NCBI GenBank assembly: GCA_010092695.1
Contig: JAADJJ010000001.1
Span: forward strand, 868,001 to 932,000
Reading direction: 5' to 3'
DNA length: 64,000 nucleotides
Source of the DNA: Enterobacteriaceae bacterium 4M9
GTDB taxonomy: Bacteria; Pseudomonadota; Gammaproteobacteria; Enterobacterales; Enterobacteriaceae
This document shows positions 20,297 through 29,215 of this stretch, one piece after another (the stretch's first letter is position 1; every line of letters begins with the position of its first letter). The notes below the pieces were generated by a model that saw only the letters and a program-made list of their open reading frames with translations, did no database searches and had not been told where the DNA came from. A program made the translations under genes and the position numbers.

Positions 20297-21223
20297 ATGC
20301 AGTTACAAAAATTAGTCAATATGTTTGGCGGCGATCTGAGTCGTCGCTATGGAGAAAAAGTCCATAAGCTGACGCTGCACGGCGGCTTTAGCTGCCCTAA
20401 CCGCGACGGCACCATTGGGCGCGGTGGCTGTACCTTCTGCAACGTTGCATCCTTTGCTGATGAGGCCGAGCAGCATCGTTCCATCAGCGAGCAACTGGCG
20501 CGTCAGGCCGGGCGTATTAACCGTGCCAACCGTTATCTGGCCTATTTCCAGGCTTACACCAGCACGTTCGCAGAAGTGCAGGTGCTTAGGAATATGTATA
20601 AAGAGGCGGTGAGCCTGGCCGACGTTGTGGGATTGTGCATTGGCACGCGCCCGGACTGTGTACCAGAAAGTGTGCTTGATTTGCTTAGTGAGTACCGGGA
20701 ACAGGGCTATGAAGTCTGGCTGGAACTGGGCCTGCAAAGCGCGCAGGATAAAACCCTACACCGCATCAACCGTGGCCATGACTTTGCCTGCTACCAGCAA
20801 ACAACGCGCCGGGCGCGCGGGCGCGGCCTGAAAGTGTGTAGCCATCTTATTGTTGGCCTGCCCGGCGAAGATAAGGCCGCCTGTATGGACACGCTCAATA
20901 ACGTCGTTGAAACCGGCGTTGATGGTATCAAACTGCATCCGCTGCACATTGTCACGGGCAGCACGATGGCGAAAGCCTGGCAGGCTGGCCGACTCGCGGC
21001 GATTACGCTTGACGATTACACCGCAATTGCCGGTGAGATGATTCGCCATACGCCACCGGAGGTGGTGTATCACCGTATTTCTGCCAGCGCGCGCCGCCCG
21101 ACGCTGCTGGCACCAGCCTGGTGTGAAAACCGCTGGACCGGCATGGTCGAACTTGACCGCTGGCTGCAACAGCACGGTGCGCAGGGTTCAGCGCTGGAGC
21201 GCGCCTGGCAACTTCCTGAATAA
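20297..21223 (+). CDS. yhcC: YhcC, radical SAM protein (TIGR01212 family)
   Basis: A 308-residue protein (309 in E. coli). The iron-sulfur motif is CPNRDGTIGRGGCTFC, i.e. C-x11-C-x2-C, the wide-spaced variant of this radical SAM subgroup. SAM-binding and barrel segments are seen in VGLCIGTRPDCVP, LELGLQSAQDKTLHRINRGH and HLIVGLPGE. The substrate is not known to me. ATG at 20297 (MQLQKLVNMFGGDL) gives the family start; an upstream frame adds 14 residues. It is divergent from gltB as in E. coli. Confidence 0.93.
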   Translation: MQLQKLVNMFGGDLSRRYGEKVHKLTLHGGFSCPNRDGTIGRGGCTFCNVASFADEAEQHRSISEQLARQAGRINRANRYLAYFQAYTSTFAEVQVLRNMYKEAVSLADVVGLCIGTRPDCVPESVLDLLSEYREQGYEVWLELGLQSAQDKTLHRINRGHDFACYQQTTRRARGRGLKVCSHLIVGLPGEDKAACMDTLNNVVETGVDGIKLHPLHIVTGSTMAKAWQAGRLAAITLDDYTAIAGEMIRHTPPEVVYHRISASARRPTLLAPAWCENRWTGMVELDRWLQQHGAQGSALERAWQLPE

Positions 21224-21529
21224 CCGCTAACTTTCCTGAGTGTGAGCGTGGGGGCGTTTTTACGACGCTCGTCGCAGCGTTTTCTTGCCACACGCCGCAC
21301 GTTCTTGCTCCTCTCCTGCAACTCATCTTATTTTGAGTATATGATTGAGGGCTAAGAGTCTGGCCGGTAACGCCATTCTTGCGGGCATTCTGAATCACGT
21401 TTATGCGCATCTTTGGCGCACCATAAACACAGGCAACGGGCGATGGCGGTCTGCGCGCCGGTATGCCCGTTCAGAATGGTTGCTCTCTTCACCTGCGGTT
21501 CAGGTTTATTACGCTGCAAAGGAATCTCC

Positions 21530-23878
21530 ATGAAGCAAATCAGGAAACTGGCTCAGTATTATGTCGACTTAATGATGAAGCTGGGCCTTGTCCGCTTCTC
21601 ACTGCTACTGGCGCTGGCGCTGGTGGTGCTGGCGATGGTGGTGCAGATGGCGGTGACCATGCTGCTCAGGGGCCAGGTCGACAGCATTGACGTTATCCGC
21701 TCCATCTTTTTTGGCCTGTTGATTACGCCCTGGGCCGTTTATTTCCTGTCGGTGGTGGTTGAGCAGCTTGAGGAGTCGCGCCAGCGGCTTTCACGGCTGG
21801 TGGAAAAACTTGAAGAGATGCGCGAGCGTGATTTAACGCTCAACGTGCAGCTAAAAGACAATATCGCACAGCTTAATCAGGAAATTGCCGATCGCGAAAA
21901 AGCGGAGGCTGAGCGCCACGCTACGCTGGAACAGCTAAAAGTTGAGGTGAAGGAGCGTGAGGCAACCCAGATTTTGCTCGAGCAGCAGTCCTCATTTCTA
22001 CGCTCTTTCCTTGATGCTTCACCGGACCTGGTGTTTTACCGCAATGAAGATAAGGAATTTTCCGGCTGTAACCGCGCCATGGAATTGCTCACCGGCAAGA
22101 GTGAGAAGCAGCTTATCGGCCTGAAGCCGCTTGATGTCTACGGAGAAGAAATTGCGCAGAAGGTGGTAGAAACGGATGAGAAGGTGTTTCGCCACAATGT
22201 GTCGCTGGCGTATGAGCAGTGGCTGGATTACCCGGATGGCCGCAAGGCCTGCTTTGAAATCCGCAAAGTGCCGTATTACGACCGCGTGGGCAAGCGCCAC
22301 GGTCTGATGGGCTTTGGGCGCGATATCACCGAGCGCAAACGCTATCAGGACGCACTGGAACGTGCCAGCCGCGACAAAACGACCTTTATTTCGACTATCA
22401 GCCACGAACTGCGTACGCCGCTCAACGGCATTGTCGGCCTGAGCCGTATTTTGCTCGATACCGAGCTTACGCAGGAGCAGGAAAAATACCTGAAAACTAT
22501 CCATGTTTCGGCGGTCACGCTGGGTAATATCTTCAACGATATTATCGACATGGACAAAATTGAACGCCGCCGTGTGCAACTTGATAACCAGCCGCTGGAT
22601 TTCACCAGCTTCCTTGCCGATCTTGAAAACCTTTCAGGCTTGCAGGCGCAGCAAAAAGGGCTGCGCTTTATGCTGGAGCCTGCATTACCGCTGCCGCATA
22701 AGGTCATTACCGACGGAACGCGTCTGCGTCAGATCCTCTGGAACCTCATCAGCAACGCGGTGAAATTTACCCAAAGCGGCCAGGTAGTCGTGCGGGTGCG
22801 CTACGAGCATAACAGCATGCTGTGTTTTGACGTCGAAGATTCGGGGATTGGCATTCCAGGCGAAGAACTGGATAAGATTTTTGCCATGTACTACCAGGTC
22901 ACGGATAATCGTGGCGGCAAACCGGCGACCGGAACCGGTATTGGACTTGCGGTCTCGCGTCGGCTGGCAAAAAACATGGGCGGGGACATCTCGGTTGTCA
23001 GCAAGCCCGGTAAAGGCTCGACCTTCACGCTGACGGTACATGCGCCGCGTGTGGCAGAGGAAGTAGAAGATACGCTCGAAGACGATGATTTACCGTTACC
23101 GGCGCTGCACGTGCTGCTGGTTGAAGATATCGAACTTAATGTGATTGTGGCACGCTCGGTACTGGAAAAACTGGGCAATAGCGTGGAAGTGGCCATGACC
23201 GGCAAGCAGGCGCTGGAGATGTTCACGCCAGGCGAGTTCGACCTGGTGCTGCTGGATATCCAGCTGCCGGATATGACCGGGCTGGACATTGCTCGCGAGC
23301 TGCATAATCGTTTCGACAAAGAGGCGCTACCGCCGCTGGTTGCGCTGACGGCTAACGTACTTAAAGACAAAAAAGAGTACCTCGATGCCGGTATGGATGA
23401 CGTACTGAGCAAACCGCTGGCGGTGCCTGCGCTGACGGCGAGGATTAAAAAGTTCTGGGGAGCCAGCGCGGGTGCACAACCAGGGGGTGCGGAGTCAGCG
23501 GTGCATCATCACGCAGGCAAGCATGAAGCGCTGCTCGATGTCGATATGCTGGAGCAGTATATGGAACTGGTTGGGCCAAAGCTGATAGTCGATGGCCTGG
23601 CGATGTTCGAGAAAATGATGCCGGGTTATCTGAGCGTGCTGGAATCCAACCTGACGGCGCGTGACAGTAAAGGCATTGTTGAGGAAGGGCACAAAATTAA
23701 AGGTGCTGCCGGTTCCGTTGGTTTACGGCATCTGCAACAGGTGGCACAGCAAATTCAGTCTCCGGAGCTTCCAGCCTGGTGGGACAACGTAGGGGACTGG
23801 ATTGAAGAGCTCAAGCAGGAGTGGAAGCACGATGTGGAAGTGCTGAAAGCGTGGGTGAACAGCGCGCCAAAAAAATGA
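21530..23878 (+). CDS. arcB: ArcB, aerobic respiration control sensor kinase
   Basis: A 782-residue tripartite hybrid kinase (778 in E. coli). Two membrane helices (about 21-47 and 58-78) are followed by a coiled coil and a PAS domain carrying Cys180 and Cys241, the redox cysteines. A HisKA site His292 (ISHELRTPLNG) and HATPase motifs DSGIGIPGE and GTGIGLAVS come next. The receiver has Asp576 (LVLLDIQLP) and the C-terminal HPt has His721 (EEGHKIKGAAGS), shifted by four residues relative to E. coli. ArcB phosphorylates ArcA when quinones are reduced. AAAGGAATC precedes the ATG at 21530. Its 3' end overlaps the ArcZ terminator on the other strand. The 306-bp gap before it shows no other gene. 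Confidence 0.97.
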   Translation: MKQIRKLAQYYVDLMMKLGLVRFSLLLALALVVLAMVVQMAVTMLLRGQVDSIDVIRSIFFGLLITPWAVYFLSVVVEQLEESRQRLSRLVEKLEEMRERDLTLNVQLKDNIAQLNQEIADREKAEAERHATLEQLKVEVKEREATQILLEQQSSFLRSFLDASPDLVFYRNEDKEFSGCNRAMELLTGKSEKQLIGLKPLDVYGEEIAQKVVETDEKVFRHNVSLAYEQWLDYPDGRKACFEIRKVPYYDRVGKRHGLMGFGRDITERKRYQDALERASRDKTTFISTISHELRTPLNGIVGLSRILLDTELTQEQEKYLKTIHVSAVTLGNIFNDIIDMDKIERRRVQLDNQPLDFTSFLADLENLSGLQAQQKGLRFMLEPALPLPHKVITDGTRLRQILWNLISNAVKFTQSGQVVVRVRYEHNSMLCFDVEDSGIGIPGEELDKIFAMYYQVTDNRGGKPATGTGIGLAVSRRLAKNMGGDISVVSKPGKGSTFTLTVHAPRVAEEVEDTLEDDDLPLPALHVLLVEDIELNVIVARSVLEKLGNSVEVAMTGKQALEMFTPGEFDLVLLDIQLPDMTGLDIARELHNRFDKEALPPLVALTANVLKDKKEYLDAGMDDVLSKPLAVPALTARIKKFWGASAGAQPGGAESAVHHHAGKHEALLDVDMLEQYMELVGPKLIVDGLAMFEKMMPGYLSVLESNLTARDSKGIVEEGHKIKGAAGSVGLRHLQQVAQQIQSPELPAWWDNVGDWIEELKQEWKHDVEVLKAWVNSAPKK

Positions 23879-23996
23879 CCCCGGCTAAGCCGGGGTGCGC
23901 GAATTCTGCGCCAACACCAGGGAAATCGTTACACCGCCTGTTTATGTTATGAGGAGAAATAAGCGGCAGTGCATAAGGAAGTGTTTTTGCTCAGGC
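23869..23996 (-). ncRNA. arcZ: ArcZ (RyhA/SraH) Hfq-binding small RNA
   Basis: Read on the minus strand, the stretch at ~23897-23935 carries GATTTCCCTGGTGTTGGCGC, the conserved ArcZ seed that pairs with rpoS and many other mRNAs. It is followed by CGCGCACCCCGG...CCGGGGTCATTTTTTT, a terminator ending at 23869. The location between arcB and elbB, antisense to arcB, is that of E. coli arcZ. The 5' half differs from E. coli apart from a GCCTGAGCAAAAACA-like start, so the 5' end (~23996) is an estimate, set ~7 bases after a TATCTT -10 at 24005-24000. ArcA represses ArcZ in E. coli, and ArcZ in turn represses arcB. Confidence 0.9.
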
Positions 23997-24112
23997 AATA
24001 AGATAGCAAATCTTCCGCGCTTTGTTACCTGAATCAGTAAAATATGTGAAGCATAGCGTTCTTATTAATAAAATTACTTTTTTGGGGCTGATTCGCAAAA
24101 AGGAATGATAAC

Positions 24113-24772
24113 GTGAAAAAAATTGGCGTAGTTCTAAGTGGATGCGGCGTTTTCGATGGATCGGAAATCCATGAGACGGTCATTACGCTGTTGGCGATTG
24201 CGCGAAATGGCGCCGAGGCGGTGTGTTTTGCACCGGATAAAACTCAAGCAGATGTAATCAATCATTTGACGGGCAAGCCGATGGCAGAAAGCCGCAATGT
24301 GCTGATTGAGGCGGCACGGCTGGTGCGCGGCACGATTCAGCCTCTCGCCAGTGCCAACGCGCAGGAGCTGGATGCACTGATTGTTCCCGGCGGTTTTGGT
24401 GCAGCAAAAAATTTGAGTAACTTTGCCTCTCAGGGCAGCGCTTGTACGGTTGAGCCTGATCTGGTGAAGCTTGCGCGTGATTGCCACGCGGCGAGTAAAC
24501 CGCTTGGCTTTATCTGTATCGCGCCTGCCTTGCTGCCTGTGATTTTGCAAACTCCGCTGCGCCTGACCATCGGGACAGATGTCGACACCGCCGACGTGAT
24601 TGAAGAAATGGGCGGCGAGCATGTTCCATGCCCGGTGGACGACATCGTGGTTGATGATGAGCAGAAAGTGGTGACAACCCCGGCTTATATGCTGGCACAG
24701 CGTATTGATGAAGCCGCAGACGGTATTGAGAAGCTGGTGGCACGGGTGCTGGGGCTCTGTGCGGATGGGTAA
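24113..24772 (+). CDS. elbB: ElbB, DJ-1/PfpI-family protein (glyoxalase III-like)
   Basis: A 219-residue class-I glutamine-amidotransferase-like protein. GTG start with AAAGGAATG 6 bases before. Motifs include VLSGCGVFDGSEIHE at the start, VPGGFGAAKNLSNFA, and the nucleophile-elbow Cys in GFICIAPALLP. E. coli ElbB has weak glyoxalase activity in vitro and was linked to isoprenoid formation. Its physiological role is unclear. It overlaps mtgA by 8 bases, so the two are translationally coupled. Confidence 0.94.
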   Translation: MKKIGVVLSGCGVFDGSEIHETVITLLAIARNGAEAVCFAPDKTQADVINHLTGKPMAESRNVLIEAARLVRGTIQPLASANAQELDALIVPGGFGAAKNLSNFASQGSACTVEPDLVKLARDCHAASKPLGFICIAPALLPVILQTPLRLTIGTDVDTADVIEEMGGEHVPCPVDDIVVDDEQKVVTTPAYMLAQRIDEAADGIEKLVARVLGLCADG

Positions 24773-25490
24773 ACGGCGTTCAGGGATGAAAGCATGGTTC
24801 AGGCGCTGGCTGCTGCGTATTGTGCTGGCGCTGGTGGTTATCTGGGGCGGTGGCATTGTGCTGTTCAGTTTTCTGCCGGTGCCGTTTTCGGCGGTCATGG
24901 CCGAGCGCCAGGTTAGCGCGTGGCTGCGTGGTGACTTTAGTTATGTCGCGCACTCCGACTGGGTTGCCATGGACCAGATTTCGCCCTGGATGCCACTGGC
25001 GGTGGTGGCCGCAGAAGATCAGACCTTCCCAGACCACTGGGGATTTGATGTGGCGTCAATCCAGAAGGTGCTGGAGAGCAGCGGCGAGGGGACGCGAATA
25101 CGCGGCGCTTCCACGCTCTCACAGCAGACAGCCAAGAATTTGCTGTTGTGGGACGGGCGCAGTTGGTTACGTAAGGGGCTGGAAGCAGGGCTGACGGCCG
25201 GTATGGAGCTGGTCTGGAGTAAGCGGCGCATTCTCACGGTCTATCTGAACATTGCCGAATTTGGCGATGGGATCTTTGGTGTGGAAGCCGCCGCGCAGCA
25301 CTATTTCCATAAACCCGCCAGCCGCCTGAGTCAGTCAGAAGCCGCACTGCTGGCCGCTGTGCTGCCAAACCCGATTCGCTTTAAAGTGAATGCGCCTTCC
25401 GGCTATGTGTTGTCGCGCCAGCAGTGGATTTTGCGCCAGATGCGCCAGCTTGGTGGTGAGCGCTTTCTGGCGCAGCACCGTTTGTACTGA
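24765..25490 (+). CDS. mtgA: MtgA, monofunctional peptidoglycan glycosyltransferase
   Basis: A 241-residue inner-membrane enzyme (242 in E. coli). An N-terminal transmembrane helix (~12-34) is followed by a GT51 domain with AAEDQTFPDHWGFD (catalytic Glu), RGASTLSQQTAKNL, KRRILTVYLNIAEFGDGIFG and EAALLAAVLPNP. It polymerises lipid II into glycan strands during division. ATG 24765 is chosen for length and for the overlap with elbB; MKAWFRR at 24786 is a possible shorter start. E. coli has yrbL downstream, which is missing here: 25491-25638 contains no gene. Confidence 0.94.
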   Translation: MGKRRSGMKAWFRRWLLRIVLALVVIWGGGIVLFSFLPVPFSAVMAERQVSAWLRGDFSYVAHSDWVAMDQISPWMPLAVVAAEDQTFPDHWGFDVASIQKVLESSGEGTRIRGASTLSQQTAKNLLLWDGRSWLRKGLEAGLTAGMELVWSKRRILTVYLNIAEFGDGIFGVEAAAQHYFHKPASRLSQSEAALLAAVLPNPIRFKVNAPSGYVLSRQQWILRQMRQLGGERFLAQHRLY

Positions 25491-25638
25491 TTCATCGCCG
25501 CAGTGAAAGCGCTGAGCGCCAGTCGCTGTGCGCCTTACGCCGTGGCGGCTGTGCGTCAGGTATTGCGAGACACTGTGGGTTTAGCGTGGGTCAGTTCTGG
25601 ACGCGCGGGTCTGCAAAGACGGGCAGGGCAAAGGCAGC

Positions 25639-25911
25639 TTAGTCTTCGTCAAACCCGGCGTTAAATAGTGCGACAACCGCGTCGAGCGCCTCTTGCTCCT
25701 GCGGGCCGCTTGCTTCTACTTCAATATGCCCGCCTTGCGCCGAGTCCAGCATCAGCAGCGCAATCACGCTGCTGGCTTCGGCTTCGGTGCCGCCTTCGTT
25801 ACGTAGCAGCACTTCCGCATCAAAACTTTGCACCAGTTCGAACAGCTTCATAGCCGGGCGGGCATGCATGCCCAGCCGGTTGGTGATTTCGACGGTTTGT
25901 CTGACGGTCAT
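25639..25911 (-). CDS. npr: NPr, phosphocarrier of the nitrogen PTS
   Basis: A 90-residue HPr-like protein (also ptsO). The active His16 is in NRLGMHARPAMKL. It takes phosphate from EI-Ntr and gives it to PtsN. It is the last gene of the rpoN-hpf-ptsN-rapZ-npr operon, and its start overlaps the rapZ stop by 4 bases (ATGA). Confidence 0.97.
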   Translation of the reverse strand: MTVRQTVEITNRLGMHARPAMKLFELVQSFDAEVLLRNEGGTEAEASSVIALLMLDSAQGGHIEVEASGPQEQEALDAVVALFNAGFDED

Positions 25912-26762
25912 GTTTTGCGCTTTTCCAGCGTGCGGTGGCGGGACTGGACGTTCTTACCGCGCGAGCGGAAGTAATCGGCTAGCTGCTCAGCAATATAAAC
26001 AGAACGATGCTTACCACCGGTACAACCAATGGCCACGGTCAGATAACTGCGGTTGTTGGTTTCCAGCATTGGCAGCCACAGTTCAAGATAGCTGCGGGTT
26101 TGGTAGATAAAGTTGTGAACTTCCGTATGCCGGTCTAGGAAGGCTGCAACGGGCTTATCAAGGCCAGTCATCGGGCGCAGCTTCGGATCCCAGTGCGGGT
26201 TTGGCAAAAAGCGCACATCAAACACGTAGTCGGCATCAATAGGGATACCGTGCTTAAAGCCAAACGATTCAAACACCATGGTCAGTTCGCGTTCGCGCTT
26301 GCCAAGCAGGCGCGTGCGCAGCATTTCCGCCAGCTCATGCACCGACATTTCGGAGGTGTCGATAATCAGGTCGGCGCGTGAACGCAGCGGCTCCAGCAGA
26401 TCGCTCTCCTGGTCGATAGCGCTTTCCAGCGACAGGTTTTTGCTTGAAAGCGGATGCAGACGGCGCGTATCGCTGTAACGGCGAATCAGCGTATTGCGGT
26501 CAGCATCAAGAAACAGCAGCTGCGGTGAAAACGAATCCGGCAGATTGCCCATCGCCTGTTCAAAAATCTCAGGAGACTCCGGCATATTGCGCACGTCGAT
26601 ACTGACCGCGGCAGAAATTTTACGCTCGGCCAGCGTCTGGGCCAGTTCCGGCAGTAGCACCACCGGCAGGTTATCCACGCAGTAAAACCCCATGTCTTCC
26701 AGGGCCCGCAACGCTACAGACTTCCCTGAACCCGAGCGACCGCTGACAATCATCAGCACCAT
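25908..26762 (-). CDS. rapZ: RapZ, RNase adaptor for GlmZ small RNA
   Basis: A 284-residue protein of exact E. coli length. The Walker A motif is GRSGSGKSVALRAL and LLFLDADRNTLIRRY follows. The basic C-terminus SRGKNVQSRHRTLEKRK binds RNA. RapZ delivers GlmZ to RNase E and senses glucosamine-6-phosphate, so it controls GlmS. GlmM, the next enzyme of that branch, is encoded at 51.4 kb in this window. Confidence 0.97.
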   Translation of the reverse strand: MVLMIVSGRSGSGKSVALRALEDMGFYCVDNLPVVLLPELAQTLAERKISAAVSIDVRNMPESPEIFEQAMGNLPDSFSPQLLFLDADRNTLIRRYSDTRRLHPLSSKNLSLESAIDQESDLLEPLRSRADLIIDTSEMSVHELAEMLRTRLLGKRERELTMVFESFGFKHGIPIDADYVFDVRFLPNPHWDPKLRPMTGLDKPVAAFLDRHTEVHNFIYQTRSYLELWLPMLETNNRSYLTVAIGCTGGKHRSVYIAEQLADYFRSRGKNVQSRHRTLEKRKT

Positions 26763-26810
26763 GTACAGTCTCTCCCCACTGATTAAGCCACACCCCGGGC
26801 GCGGCCGAAT

Positions 26811-27296
26811 TTATTCACTGTCGTTTGTATTTTCTGTGATGACTTGCCACAGTTCTTCATCGGTTTGGGCCGCCCGCAGGCGGCGGCAGATATTCTTATC
26901 GGCCAGGCGCTTCGCCACCAGCGACAGCGTATGCAGATGCGTTTTAGTTTGATCTGCGGGTACCAGTAGTGCAAATAATAAATCGACGGGTTGGTTATCG
27001 ATAGCATCAAAGGCAATCGGGGTTTCAAGCTGAATAAACACCCCGACAGCTCTGAGCGTATCTTCTTCCAGTTTGCCATGTGGGATAGCAATGCCGTTAC
27101 CAATGCCGGTACTGCCCATGCGCTCACGGGTCAGGACAGCTTCGAAAACGACCTGCGGGGCGAGCCCCAGCTGCTTTGCAGCCATTTCGCTGACAATTTC
27201 CAGCGCGCGCTTTTTGCTCTGGCAGTGGACGCCAGCTCGGGTACATTCCTGGTTAAGAACATTGCTCAATTGCAGAGCCGAATCATTATTCATCAT
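26811..27296 (-). CDS. ptsN: PtsN, EIIA-Ntr of the nitrogen PTS
   Basis: A 161-residue EIIA type-2 domain protein (163 in E. coli). The phosphorylated His73 is in IAIPHGKLEED. Its dephospho form regulates potassium uptake (TrkA, KdpD) and other partners. It lies between hpf and rapZ in the rpoN operon. MMNN at the start offers two adjacent Met codons; the first is annotated. Confidence 0.96.
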   Translation of the reverse strand: MMNNDSALQLSNVLNQECTRAGVHCQSKKRALEIVSEMAAKQLGLAPQVVFEAVLTRERMGSTGIGNGIAIPHGKLEEDTLRAVGVFIQLETPIAFDAIDNQPVDLLFALLVPADQTKTHLHTLSLVAKRLADKNICRRLRAAQTDEELWQVITENTNDSE

Positions 27297-27354
27297 AATT
27301 TCACCTGAGTTTTGCGCGCCGGACCAACGTCACAGCGCGCAAACGTCCGGATTA

Positions 27355-27642
27355 TCAGTGTTGTTTTAATTTGTCTTTATGTTTGTTTAGCTGACGGGCC
27401 AGCTTGTCGATCAGGCCGTCGATGGCGGCATACATATCCTGACCTTCTGCACTGGCATGCAGCTCTCCGCCGTTGACGTGCAGCGTGGCATCCGCAGCAT
27501 GCGTCACCTTTTCCACTTTCAACACAATATAGACCTGATTGATCCGTTCAAAATATTGTTCCAGCTTGGCGAATTTTTTGTCCAGGAACTCGCGCAGGGC
27601 ATCGGTAATTTCGACGTTCTGTCCAGTAACATTGAGCTGCAT
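27355..27642 (-). CDS. hpf: Ribosome hibernation promoting factor HPF (short form)
   Basis: A 95-residue single-domain protein (MQLNVTGQNVEITDALREFL...), the short HPF type. It binds the 30S decoding region and, with RMF, forms inactive 100S ribosomes in stationary phase. It starts 24 bases after rpoN stops and shares that transcript. Confidence 0.97.
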   Translation of the reverse strand: MQLNVTGQNVEITDALREFLDKKFAKLEQYFERINQVYIVLKVEKVTHAADATLHVNGGELHASAEGQDMYAAIDGLIDKLARQLNKHKDKLKQH

Positions 27643-27666
27643 AAGTGTCTTCCTTATCAGGTTGGG

Positions 27667-29100
27667 TCATACCAGCTGCTTGCGCTGGTTTGACGGAGGA
27701 ATCGATAAAGACTCTCGGTACTTCGCAACAGTTCGGCGCGCCACCATAATTCCCTGGCTGGAAAGTAGGGTGGTGAGCTTGCTGTCGCTTAGCGGCTTGG
27801 CGGGATTCTCCGCAGCTATCAGTTTCTTCACCAGCGCACGAATCGCCGTAGAGGAGGCTTCGCCACCGCTTTCGGTATTAACATGGCTGGAAAAGAAATA
27901 CTTCAGTTCAAAAATGCCCCTTGGGCTATGAAGATATTTTTGCGTGGTCACGCGTGAAATCGTGGATTCGTGCATCTCGACGGCCTGGGCTATGTCGGCC
28001 AGTACCATCGGTTTCATCTGTTCTTCGCCGTGCTCAAAAAAATCCTGCTGCTGCTCAACGATGCAGCGGCTCACCCGCAGCAGCGTGTCGTTGCGGCTCT
28101 CAAGGCTTTTTATCAGCCACTTCGCTTCCTGCAGGTTGCTGCGGATGAACTGGCTGTCGGCGTCATTGCGTGAACCCGCGCCCATGGCGGCATACTGCTG
28201 GTTGATTTTAAGGCGCGGGATACTGTCGTTATTAAGCTCAACGCTCCAGCATCCCTGGTGCTTACGCACCAGCACGTCGGGAATCACATATTCCGGCTCG
28301 CCGGTCTGAATCGACTGGCCCGGACGCGGGTCGAGCGACTGAATCAGCGCGACGGCTTCTTTAAGCACGTCTTCTTTCAGGCGCGTCAGGCGCATCAGCG
28401 AGCGAAAATCGTGGTTGGCCAGCAAATCGATATGATCGGCGATGATAAGGCGCGCCTGTGTCAGGTATGGCGTTTGCGGGCTGAACTGGGAGAGCTGAAT
28501 AAGCAGGCATTCGCGCAGGTCGCGGGCGGCAACGCCGACCGGGTCAAAGCGCTGGATGCGCTTAAGCACCGCTTCGACTTCTTCTGGCGTGACGTCATCA
28601 TTGCCGATACTTTCGAGAATATCGTCGACCGGCACCGTCAGGTAGCCGGTGTCGTCAACAGCATCGACAATGGAGGTGGCGATGGCCCTGTCGGTATCCG
28701 AGAAGGGTGTGAGCTGAACCTGCCACATCAGATAGTCCTGAAGCGACTGGGTGGTTTCGCCCTGGTAAATGGGTAGCTCATCGTCGAGGTAATCGGTGCT
28801 GCTGCCGGAAGGCGTTCCGGCAGTGTAGATTTCATCCCAGCTGGCATCGAGCGGTAACTCATCGGGCATTTCGCGCTGCTCCAGCGCTTCGCTGCTGTCG
28901 AGAGCTTCTCGGTCCGGCGTTTCCTGGGTGTCGATTTCATCGTGAGGGTCGGTCTGCTCGAGCAGCGGATTGCTTTCCAGCGCCTGCTGTAGCTCCTGCT
29001 GAAGCTCCAGCGTAGACAGCTGCAACAGACGAATGGCCTGTTGCAGTTGCGGCGTCATGGCAAGCTGTTGGCTCAGCTTTAATTGCAAACCTTGCTTCAT
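27667..29100 (-). CDS. rpoN: RNA polymerase sigma-54 factor
   Basis: A 477-residue sigma-N, as in E. coli. The glutamine- and leucine-rich region I (MKQGLQLKLSQQLAMTPQLQ...) binds bacterial enhancer activators. An acidic region II spans about 50-110. The core-binding and DNA-binding domains end with the RpoN box VARRTVAKYRESL. It starts 115 bp after lptB and leads the hpf-ptsN-rapZ-npr group. Confidence 0.98.
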   Translation of the reverse strand: MKQGLQLKLSQQLAMTPQLQQAIRLLQLSTLELQQELQQALESNPLLEQTDPHDEIDTQETPDREALDSSEALEQREMPDELPLDASWDEIYTAGTPSGSSTDYLDDELPIYQGETTQSLQDYLMWQVQLTPFSDTDRAIATSIVDAVDDTGYLTVPVDDILESIGNDDVTPEEVEAVLKRIQRFDPVGVAARDLRECLLIQLSQFSPQTPYLTQARLIIADHIDLLANHDFRSLMRLTRLKEDVLKEAVALIQSLDPRPGQSIQTGEPEYVIPDVLVRKHQGCWSVELNNDSIPRLKINQQYAAMGAGSRNDADSQFIRSNLQEAKWLIKSLESRNDTLLRVSRCIVEQQQDFFEHGEEQMKPMVLADIAQAVEMHESTISRVTTQKYLHSPRGIFELKYFFSSHVNTESGGEASSTAIRALVKKLIAAENPAKPLSDSKLTTLLSSQGIMVARRTVAKYRESLSIPPSNQRKQLV

Positions 29101-29215
29101 ATTCAGAGCAAAATTCCTCAGAAGTCGTGCCAGTCAATCGCTTCCCTGTTGAATAACACTCCGTGAAGGGCCGCGTCGGAGTGTGGCGATTAACGTGCCA
29201 CACAACGATACCCTA

